Positions 55,418 through 64,000 of a DNA stretch of 64,000 nucleotides are shown piece after piece. The first letter of the stretch is position 1. Each line of letters starts with the position of its first letter. Source of the stretch: Charina bottae (taxonomy: Eukaryota > Chordata > Lepidosauria > Squamata > Charinaidae); contig JALMGJ010000001.1 of assembly GCA_023362775.1 (NCBI GenBank), positions 65,854,001-65,918,000 on the forward strand, given 5' to 3'. Below the pieces are notes generated by a model. The model was given only the letters and a program-made list of their open reading frames with translations. It was not told the origin of the DNA and did not search any database. Both the position numbers and the translations under genes were made by a program.

Positions 55418-56289
55418 ACTAATGCAAGTATAAAGTGGTATATGGAACATTGTGTCTGTGTTTGTGTGTATGTGTGTGTGTGTGTGTCTAAGAGAGGGTT
55501 TTTCAAACTGGGTTCTGCAGAATCCTTGGGTCCCATGATAACTTGATAGGGCTTCTGTGAGAGACTAAGGGCAAAAAAGCAAAGCAAAGCAAACCAAACA
55601 CCAGCCAGTTTTCTATCACTAATGCTTTGCCCTCTAATCAGGACTTCTGGGAATTTTTTTATTCTACAGTTTTGTTCTACAGTTTGAAAAAGTTTGAAAA
55701 ATCCTGGTCCAAACCAATGTGACGATACTGGTTTTAAACATGCCTTGTTGGTATTTTCAAATGAGAAGAAGCAGAAAAGGGAAACAAACTGGGCATAGCC
55801 AGTTGGTCATATTAAAGTGTTATCTGCCACAAAAGTATGCCAGCGTAAAATTTGCTGTCCAACCACCAAATCCCATTGTCCCCCTGTAAGAAGGCCATCA
55901 ACTAATTCCTTGCTGCCCTTAGGCAAGGAAAGGGAAGTAGTTGGTGGATTTCTGTCTCTGGCTTCACTTCCCCTCCCACCAAGCATCACCTGCTGATGGA
56001 GAAAGAACCCTCAATCACTTGGGATGGGACAAGGTTGGGCAAGTGTTTGGCCACCTGTCAAATTGTCCAACGAGCAGGTCACAGATGTGGAAGTGCTCTA
56101 TGCATGTTATCCGTCAGTTGGACTATTTCTGAACATTGGTCTAGAGCTCTACTCAAAGAGCTGCGAGGGTGCAGGGACAGAGGGGTATGGGGTGAAGTGG
56201 GAAGGAGCAGTTTGCAGCAAATGAACTCTACTGGTGCTGTAACAGAATGGCAGTGCCAGCAGTACCTGGAAGTAGCCCATGGTAAAATG
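55418..56289. other. no gene seen; short (GT)n at 55.46 kb
   Basis: Non-coding. The overlapping plus-strand ORFs at 55.94-56.42 kb lack motifs. Confidence 0.35.
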
Positions 56290-56590
56290 GCACTGCCCCC
56301 TACCCCTCCCTCCTGGCTTCAGGAAATCAATAAAAACTTAGCTATTCCATCAAGCTGTGGGGGCCAGTTCGCTACAACTGTCCTTCTTGAGGAGGAATTG
56401 GTTTTATTCGTTTGAGTATGCCTCCTGGTTTTAGGTTATCATTTGCATTATTATAATACATGATTGGTTTTAAAATTTAATTTGAATTGCTTTTAATCCC
56501 AGTTACATATCAGGGAGTTGTATACTGCTCGGAGTTGGCTAACTGGAGCAGCCTCCAAGCCAAGTAAGTAAGAAAGTAAATAAATACGTA
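56290..56590 (+). mobile_element. LINE 3' end, L2-like (diverged)
   Basis: A coding remnant ('cttcaggaaatcaataaaaacttagctattccatcaagc') is followed by a 3' UTR, 'atactgctcggagttggctaactggagcagcctccaag' and a tail of AAGT/AAAT units. Confidence 0.45.
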
Positions 56591-57599
56591 AGAATTATAG
56601 CCATGTGAAACCCCTTGTTGGCAGAATGCACTCACCAGTGACAGAACCAGCAACACACATCCAGCAGATCACAGCACACTTTCCAAGTTTAAATTAACCC
56701 TTTGTGCAGCACAGAACTAGCATTCTCCTTTTTTTTTAAAACAAGGTCTAGTGTTACTTCAGAAAAATGCTGAAAAAGAATTAAAAAATTAAAAATAAGC
56801 CCATGCACTCTTTCAGAACAGCACTAAACCTGCATGGAAGGAGCCAACATAAGACTTGACAAGCACATAGGAAAGTCCTGGTCAGACAAATACCTCTGCA
56901 GAAGCCAGGTGACTGCTCTGTCCTGCAGCGGAAAATGGTCTCGGAGGAGGGTGGTGCCTAGTGGCCAGAGGGCGTGGGCATGCCCCCGGCAACCACAAGT
57001 GGCAGATCCTAACCCCCGATTGCTTCATCAACCACCTTGCTGATGAAGGGTACTAAATCATGTCCATGGCAAAGACTACATTGGGAGAGGGAAGAGAGAA
57101 AAGGCTACTTTAAAACTGGAACAGCTAAATGGCTGTAAACTGCCTTAGCTGGGGGCTGAGGATATGACAAAGGCAATGTCAGAATGTGGCAGAACAAGTT
57201 GGCAATTGTGAGAACGAGTCCTGTTTCTGAAACTATACTCAGTCTATTGCTTAACATTTAACTAACTGGAGATACTTTGGATTTCAGCCTACGATGTGGA
57301 AACACCCCTAAAACGCTTAAAGTTTTTATGAATCTGAATGACGACTTTCACTACTAGCTCTGTGACTGAATCCACATACTGTATGACACTCTAGCTAACT
57401 CATTCCACTCCCATAATACCCATTTTTAATTCTCTTATTTGGGATCTCACTTGTCATGCTTTTTTTCCTCTTCCTTGCACTTTTACTGCTCAAGCATTAC
57501 CAGCATGGATGAAGGACATGCTCTTCTGACATCAGAATGGCTTACTCTACAGAACTGGTTTGGTAACCTCTCTTCTCCATGTTTGGTAACCTCTCTTCT
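56591..57599. other. no gene seen
   Basis: 1 kb of non-coding DNA. Short direct repeat 'ggtaacctctcttctcc' at 57.56-57.60 kb. Confidence 0.4.
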
Positions 57600-57878
57600 C
57601 CCTGCCAGAAATTATTTCCTGCCCTTGGTTTTCCATCATCCCAGCACCTTCATCTCTGGTGAGCGTTCTTCCATTTTTTGCCCAGGTTGTTTTTGTGGAA
57701 TAATGTTTTTGTTAGCTTTTAAAAAGCCCCTAAAATACACTGTTTATATAGGCTGTTAATTGTTGGTTTTGACTGTTAATTCTAATATTTTTGCTTTTAA
57801 CTTTGTTTTTAGGTTTTTATTGTAAATGGCCAAGATATTTCGATAATCAGCAATATAATAAATCTAATAAATAAATAC
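57600..57878 (+). mobile_element. LINE 3' end, L2/CR1-like (tentative)
   Basis: 'tttttgttagcttttaaaaagcccc' to 'aataatctaataaataaatac' has the composition and ending of an old LINE 3' UTR. Confidence 0.35.
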
Positions 57879-59848
57879 ACTGGGTTTGGATTGTCGGGTG
57901 GGACATTTTGAGTACAAATTTTCACTACTGTAGACAATAATATGTCTTTATTTTATCTCTTATTTTCTTCTACAACCATGCACTCATAAAACTGTAGGGT
58001 TATGCTTAGCTTACATATAGTTCCTCTTCTCTTTTTATATTTTCTAATTTAAATCTTCAATAAAACTGGATTATATTAGCCCAATATAAATTACTTTTTA
58101 AATATCTGAAACATTTGAAATGCAAATGCCAGAATACTTGAGTGATTAACTGAATACAAATGATGATTGGAATGCACAACACACACATACAGTGTACACT
58201 TCTTATTTAGGTACTTTGGTGAAACAGATAAGCCACAGTAAGACTAAACGTCTTGTTTCTAAATGATCAATATCATTCTGAGACAAACCAAGGGGTTATG
58301 GTTGAAAATGCCATGAGATTGGTTGTAGTGCACCTGCTATTTTATATCTTATTGATCTCTGAAGAGTAAAAAAATACCTTTCTACCTGAACAGAAGATTA
58401 CATTTATTTCCTTGATGAGTTGGCCCCCATACTCCCAGCCACACTGGGTAGGAGAGAAGAAAAAATAATCTCAGGTTCATAGACTTCATGCTTGGCTGAG
58501 CCCCCAAAGTTCCATTTCCTGCCTTTTTCATTGCTCCAACTAACAAAAGTCTTCTCTTTCTGTTCTTTGAAGTGGAAAAGCCGAGTAACTGTTCCTTTTA
58601 ATTATAAAGAAAACCCTTATTGTTCCTACTTTATTACGTAGGGCTAACTACATTAGGATAGGCTTGGTCACTGACTTATATTACTGTTCTTTTCCTTTCT
58701 GAATTAGTTACCATGACTAGAAGGTTACACAATTCAGCTACCTATCTGGACTATTTATCTACATCCTTAAGCATACACAATCACACACCTCTTTTGGGGT
58801 CTGTGTCCTATATTGTATAAGTTTAACTACTTATAAAATTGTACAAGCATTGGCACTTCTCCACTGCTTGCACACTACTGCTGGATATGAATAAATGTGA
58901 TCAATGGTAAACAAAACCAAGGTTGAAAAAATGCAAATGAAAGATGTCACAAGGATAAGCCTAGATCCAATGGACTTAAGTTATAAGACAGCCTATTTTA
59001 ACAGTAGAAGATACTGCTTGATGGTGATGATGATGATTAAATTAACAATATATTTCATTTTGTACTGCTTTTCCTCCTGAAGATGCTCAGAAAAGAATGA
59101 AACCTTCCTCAACTTAAAAACAATGCCTAGATGAAACAATGAGCAAACTAAAGCAACCTATCCTAAAAACAAGGCAATATATTGTAAGATTATAAGAATT
59201 AAAATTAAGTGTTTTTAAAAGCAGTCTGAAAGCAGTTGCTTCCTAGAGCAATTATTACCTTGCAATCATCTGGATAAACAAGGACATATTCAGCTGTCAT
59301 TTAAAACAAGGCAGTGTGAGGACAGCCACATTTCCCTTAGGGATGCTGCCACTAAACAGGTCACTCATGGGCACTACACTATGGGGGTATGTTCAGGGTC
59401 TTCTCAGTTGATCTTAGTATACAAACCATATAGAAATGAGGGAGCCAATCTAAACTGGGATCTAAGCCACACAGAATATTGATTCCACTACACCAGAGGC
59501 TTTTAAGCAGCTATTGGGCAACCACCCTCATCAAGCAAAGGATTGGACTAGATGGTCCACAAACCCCACTCTATAATTTTATTCTTTAAGTCATTTTTTT
59601 TTAGTTTGACTTCAATATATGATCTTCAGCATGAGAAACTATTGCCTGGGGGAGGTATGGTGAACTGAAGAAATGAACAGTAAAAAGCAGACCGTGGCAA
59701 AGACCAAGGAACCAGTGAGTAGACCGGCTCTTCAGAACCTCCCCGGATAAGGAGAGGACAGGAGACTCTCCACATGTGCTCCAGATTGTTGCTCCTTGTG
59801 AGGAGACCGCAGGACAGCAGTTTTCCATGGGCCTGAGTGCAATTTGTT
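57879..59848. other. no gene seen
   Basis: 2 kb of non-coding DNA without recognisable repeats. Confidence 0.45.
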
Positions 59849-60383
59849 GTTTATTCGTTCAGTATCTCCGACTCTTCGTGACTTCATCGACCAGCCCACG
59901 ACAGAGCTTCCTGTCGGCCATCACCATCCCCAGCTCCCCTAAGGTCGAGTCCGTCACCTCCAGAATATCATCCATCCATCATGCCCTTGGTCGGCCCTTC
60001 TTCCTTTTGCCTTCCACTTTCCCTAGCATCAGCTTCTTCTCCAGGGTATCCTGTCTTCTTATTATGTGGCCAAAGTACTTCAGTTTTGCCTTAAATATCA
60101 TTCCCTCAAGTGAGCAGTCTGGCTTTATTTCCTGGAGTATGGACTGGTTTGATCTTCTTGCAGTCCAAAGCACTCTCAGAATTTTCCTCCAACACCACAG
60201 TTCAAAAGCATCTATCTTCCTTCGCTCAGCCTTCCTTATGGTCCAGCTCTCGCAGCCATAGGTTACTACAGGGAATACCATTGCTTTAACTATGCGGACC
60301 TTTGTTGTCAGTGTGATGTCTCTGCTCTTAACTATTTTATCAAGATTTGTGGAAGACAATAGGACCAGCCATTTTGCTTGCAA
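59849..60383 (-). pseudogene. BovB (RTE) reverse transcriptase, C-terminal part
   Basis: Minus strand: about 130 open residues, TNLDKIVKSRDITLTTKVRI, VKAMVFPVVTYGCESWT, IDAFELWCWRKILRV, WTARRSNQSILQEI, FGHIIRR and GKRKKGRPRA, all standard for the BovB RT C terminus, then the 3' end with GACTCTTCG (complement) and an AACAA tail at 59850. A stop or frameshift separates the ORF from the last codons. Upstream similarity fades near 60350, just before the hAT at 60405. Confidence 0.85.
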
Positions 60384-60404
60384 CCACAGCGGAACCTTTT
60401 AAAG

Positions 60405-61042
60405 CAGCGGTCCCCAACCTTTTTGGCACCAGGGACTGATTTCGTGGAAGACAATTTTTCCACAGACTGGGGGGGGGGATGGTTTTCGGATGAAACCATT
60501 GGAAGTGGTAAATAAAATAATGGGCGGGCTACACGTGGACTAAAATAAGTGTCGCATTGCACTCGCTTGCACGCATGGGACCGTTTCAACAATGAAACTG
60601 CTTGTAACAAGATCTATGAATAAAATGTAAGCAATCTTTATTTTCCTTTATACACTGACTAAATGTGTGAAGAATCTTTATTTCTCTGAACTATAAAAAT
60701 AAGCCTTTCTGTGCAAGTTTATTGCTGGACGCTTTCTACTCTGCTAAACTAAATAAAACGCTGCTTGGGTTTTCTGTTACTAACATTTCAGAACCCAACA
60801 TGCGCAACTTAGATCCCTCACATGCGCAGTTTACAGTAGGGTTTCCGCTCCTATGAGAATCTAATGCTGCCACTGATCTGACAGGAGGTGGAGCTCAGGC
60901 GGTAATGCGAGCGATGGGGAGCAGCTGTAAATACAGATGAAGCTTCGCTCGCTCACCCACCGCTCACCTCCTGCTGTGCAGCCTGGTTCCTAACAGGCCA
61001 CGGACCGGTACCGGTCCGTGGCCCAGGGGTTGGGGACCCCTG
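60405..61042. mobile_element. hAT-type element (Charlie/OC1-like), 638 bp
   Basis: Exact 8-bp duplication TTTTAAAG on both sides (60397-60404, 61043-61050). The ends CAGCGGTCCCCAACC and GGTTGGGGACCCCTG are inverted repeats. The 5' part 'ggcaccagggactgatttcgtgg' and the 3' part 'accggtaccggtccgtggccc' are the words of a hAT family found across tetrapods. No transposase frame remains, so it is non-autonomous. Confidence 0.85.
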
Positions 61043-61050
61043 TTTTAAAG

Positions 61051-61416
61051 GACACTAAGTTCTCAAACCTTACTTTCTAATCACTTTCAGAAATTGCTTA
61101 TTAACCATCTTAAAGCTATTAGAGACCATCGGAACAACAAGTTTGAAAAGTTTTCATAGGGTGAGTTTATCTTCAGCTCTGAACAAAAGAAAAATTAATT
61201 ACAAGCTTAAGAACTTAAAGAATTTGAAATAAACAGCAAAAAGCTAAATAAGATTTTGATCTAAGAAAGTTATGAACAGATTAAGGGTCCAGATAAATTT
61301 GGAATGTTGACTTTTACTATAAGATTTTGGAATTAACTATAAAAAATAAATTACTTCTTGTGGGAAACAGACTTATTTTGGCTATCCTGGCAATTGCAAG
61401 TCATAACAAAAGATAA
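61051..61416. other. AT-rich lead-in to the L1-like piece
   Basis: May be the 5' part of the L1/HAL1-like element that follows; 'ttaattacaagcttaagaacttaaagaatttg' fits L1 5' sequence only by position. No target duplication was found. Confidence 0.3.
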
Positions 61417-61902
61417 GTGATGATTTTAGAAACTGGACACCAGAAGGGACTGAAGATTTTAAGCAGAAGAAAAAAAAATACAGGCCTGATGTCAGTAAAT
61501 ACTGGGACTTACAAAGTGATACAAAACTTTATAACATTGAAAATATTAAAGGAGATCTTTGAAGAATGGAGCCAGAAGTTAGTAACTACAATATCAACCC
61601 TGTCAGTAATGATGTCTGCTTCTATGGATAGACTATGTCCAAAAGATGTTAATGAGGGAATGACAGATGTGGAACAAATTTTATCTGACAAGATAGAGAA
61701 AGTACAGAATGTGGAACTACAAATAACAGGCCAAGAGAATGATTTGGAAAAGTACGCTTTACTGGATATACAAAAGAAACTGGCTGAAGTTTCAAAAATT
61801 AAAAGTGAAATACAAATGATAAACCAAGATAATGACCTGGAAAATGTTTCCTTATTGGATCTACAAAAAAGGCTTGTTAAAGTCCTGAAGAAATCTGTAT
61901 GA
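61417..61902 (+). pseudogene. ORF1-like coiled-coil frame (partial)
   Basis: 162 codons, Lys/Glu-rich, with helical repeats (NDLEKYALLDIQKKLAEV and NDLENVSLLDLQKRLVKV are near-duplicates). There is no recognisable RNA-recognition or C-terminal domain. It could be a truncated ORF1 of a different L1 lineage. The function is inferred from position only. Confidence 0.4.
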
Positions 61903-61991
61903 TGGGATAAAGATGAATTGAAGAGAAATCAAATCCTACAACAATATTTGATTGAATTATTTTTTTTAATTTTTTAAATTTTTTATCTTGC

Positions 61992-61993
<2 letters not shown>

Positions 61994-62043
<50 letters not shown>

Positions 62044-62238
62044 TTCAAGGCAGGGAATATACCTAATACTCCTTCCTCCTCCTATTTTCCCCACAACAAC
62101 AACCCTGTGAGGTGAGTTGGGCTGAGAGAGAGTGACTGGCTCAAGGTCACCCAGCCGGCTTTCATGCCTAAGGCGGGACTAGAACTCTCAGTCTCCTGGT
62201 TTCTAGCCCGTTGCCTTAACCACTAGACCAAACTGGCT
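61994..62238 (-). mobile_element. Sauria-type SINE with (ATT)n tail
   Basis: Minus strand: CAGCCAGTTTGGTCTAGTGG (box A), GAGTTCTAGTCCCGCC (box B), AAGCCGGCTGGGTGACCTTG, GTTGTTGTTGTGGGGAAAAT, and an (AAT)n tail (61994-62043 on the plus strand). Complete or nearly so; it inserted into the L1-like piece. Confidence 0.85.
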
Positions 62239-62690
62239 GTTAAAGAGTAAGACTTAGAAGTAAAAAGAAGAAATATAAACTTGGTTTATTTGATCAAGGT
62301 TTAAATAAGACTTATTTTGGGCGGGGGGAAATGTTCTGGCAACCTTTTATGGACTTTTCACTGACACCAGGATTGAAAAGTTGATGTTTTATGGATTTGC
62401 TTATAGATAAGGGATAAGATATGAGATGAAGAGATATTTGTTTAACCTTATAGGGGGTAAAGAGTTATTAAATTTGTTTATACTTGTTGTGATGAAGGTT
62501 GGAAGTCCCCTCTTTATATATTTCTTTTCTTTCTCTTTATTATGTTATTATTTTTCTTCTTTTTCTTTTTTCCTGCATTTTTCTTTTTTCTTTCCATTCT
62601 CTTCTCTTTCTCTAAGTTTAGTTTGTATTAGTTTTTACTATTGTAATTAAAATTCTTAATAAATATTATATTTTTAAAAAAGAGATAAAC

Positions 62691-63754
62691 TATTATTTGA
62701 GCATCATTTTCTTTAACTATCCCATTGGTCTGGAATGCAAGCCATCAACATTTAGGAAAAGAATACAGTCTGAATAATCTATCCCTTTGGAGCGTTAAAC
62801 AAGTCTTGTAGCTAGACAGTGTCTTCAAATGACATAACAGTAGAGACACCCAATTTCAGATCTGAACACTGAAAACATAGATCCATGCTGTAGAAGTTGG
62901 AACGTTGTTCAGCCATTCTAATGGGAACCACATTTGAATATGACATTCATAGTTGAAAGGGCATTACATTAATCTTCTGAGCAGGAGAGTTGCTTTTTAA
63001 ATGGCACTCATGTGATTATATAAGAAATTGTCTGTGAAGGGTACAGCTCTTTGAACTTGTAATCCTCAATAGTTTAGAAAAACATAATTTTTATATGTTT
63101 TTGCAGGAAGAGCAAGAGCATAGAGGGAGTCTTAAAAATAAAAGACTGTTTCTCTCGCCCCCTCTACTATGACATGATTGGGGGTAAAAATGTCATGTTG
63201 TTGTAACATTCCCAGCACTGTCATTCCTCAACTGTCTTTAACTGACAGATCAGTGAAAAATGTTGTGTGTTCCCATTGCTTTTTTTAAAAAGTAGAATCT
63301 AAATAACAGGCTGCAATGGCATTTCCCCCTCAATGTTAATCCATCATTATCATCTGAAGCCTACTACTTTGAAGACTGGAGACTGTCCATATTTCAATTT
63401 AAATGATGCCAAACAGGTATCAGCTTGACAATCTCTGCTCCACCATGTTTTAAGGGGGCTGACAAAATGTGTGGCTTGTTTCTAGATATTTCCCTGTCCC
63501 TTTTCCCCTGACTTGTATTCAGGTGGCCTTTTTCCAAATAGTCAAATCTGCTTGCAGAAACACATGGTTATTATTACAGCTGGTGTATAGACACACGTTC
63601 CTTCTATGGGATTTTACAGTGTTCCTTGTGAGGGAAAATATTTTAATCAATAGTCGCAATGAACATTGAAATGTAGTTCTCAAAGGGGCATCAAAGAACC
63701 TAACCACCAATCTTCAGATGGGAGATAGGACATGTACCACTTGTCTACAACATT
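62691..63754. other. no gene seen
   Basis: Non-coding. On the minus strand ATTAAA near 63643 could serve as a poly(A) signal for the open segment at the window end. Confidence 0.35.
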
Positions 63755-64000
63755 TTAAGTAAACGTCCAATTTTTTCCATCCAAACCTCCAATGACTGGG
63801 TCCACAATGGAACGGATCAGAAACTGTTTTGTGGAGTAGAAATCACCTATGAAATGGGACTTGGCTGTCCTAGTCGTCCAGTGCTGTTTTCCCTGTAATT
63901 TGAGAGAGAATGCCATATAGGAATGCATCCACATCACGACATTTTGTGGGGAGGCATTCAAAGTTTTCATTCCCTCTCCATCTTTTTTCACCAACTGACA
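63755..64000 (-). other. open segment at the window edge, possible terminal exon
   Basis: On the minus strand the frame is open from the last base of the window to a stop at 63755. TGTCAG at 63995-64000 could be an intron acceptor. The roughly 80 residues have normal composition (NVVMWMHSYMAFSLKL, AKSHFIGDFYSTKQFLIRSI) and no repeat character, so a terminal coding exon is possible. No family was recognised. Confidence 0.3.

Larger units (their letters stand above)
61417..62690 (+). mobile_element. second L1/HAL1-like element, interrupted by a SINE
   Basis: An ORF1-like frame (61417-61902) is followed directly by a non-coding 3' part, a Sauria SINE (61994-62238), a pyrimidine-rich tract and the L1-type ending TTTAGTTTGTATTAGTTTTT then AAAATTCTTAATAAATATTA. 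No ORF2 motif is present. The ending matches the fragment at 17.8 kb. Confidence 0.5.

Noticed and set aside
55996..56415. 139-codon plus-strand ORF
   Set aside because: No motif; it runs into an L2-like 3' end and overlaps two other open frames.

Overview
The window looks like non-coding, repeat-rich vertebrate DNA, most probably from a squamate reptile and perhaps a snake. This is inferred from the repeats: BovB (RTE) LINE ends, Sauria-type tRNA SINEs, several Penelope-like element (PLE) families, abundant L2/CR1-type LINEs ending in (AAAT)n, squamate-style L1 3' ends, hAT and Tigger-like MITEs, and long microsatellites. No host gene is recognised. Only weak exon-like stretches are seen on the minus strand: two similar membrane-segment ORFs at 4.7 and 8.3 kb, an acceptor-plus-ORF at 6.1 kb, and an ORF open to the window end at 63.8-64.0 kb.

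Layout. 0-17 kb is mostly unique AT-rich DNA with L2 3' fragments, BovB and SINE pieces, a near-perfect 150-bp hAT hairpin (7.8 kb), a Tigger-like MITE and microsatellites. 17.6-20.6 kb holds an L1 3' end, then a PLE with an intact reverse transcriptase and GIY-YIG endonuclease segment whose 5' part is inverted, then a SINE and a hexamer array. 20.6-31.5 kb is quiet apart from an RTE-like endonuclease remnant (24.3-25.3 kb) and a 275-bp non-coding mini-PLE with a 13-bp target-site duplication (27.0 kb). 31.6-35.96 kb is a near full-length L2-clade LINE on the minus strand. 37.2 kb has a PLE terminal repeat. 39.9-47.2 kb is a nested stack: a third PLE split by an LTR element (40.3-42.5 kb, 5-bp TSD) and by a broken Ty1/copia element (43.7-46.75 kb). 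50.27-52.67 kb is an L1 derivative carrying ORF1 but almost no ORF2 (HAL1-like), with a 17-bp TSD. 59.8-62.7 kb stacks a BovB 3' end, a 638-bp hAT with an 8-bp TSD, and another L1/HAL1-like piece containing a Sauria SINE.

The most interesting hidden layer is RNA. Three different PLE families (27.0/19.9 kb, 37.2 kb, 47.1 kb) carry hammerhead-ribozyme-like folds: CTGAAGA, a stem II with family-specific sequence, GAAA, then a self-complementary ACGT in place of stem III. Hammerheads in PLEs are established knowledge. What stands out here is the same extra nucleotide after CTGAAGA in all three, and a free-standing, transposed tandem/inverted hammerhead unit with no coding sequence. Other points are the copia primer-binding site complementary to the anticodon arm of initiator tRNA-Met, a YY1-like site at the L2 5' end, and a protein-coding minisatellite inside the LTR element. 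All family names come from recognising sequence patterns by eye; no search was run.
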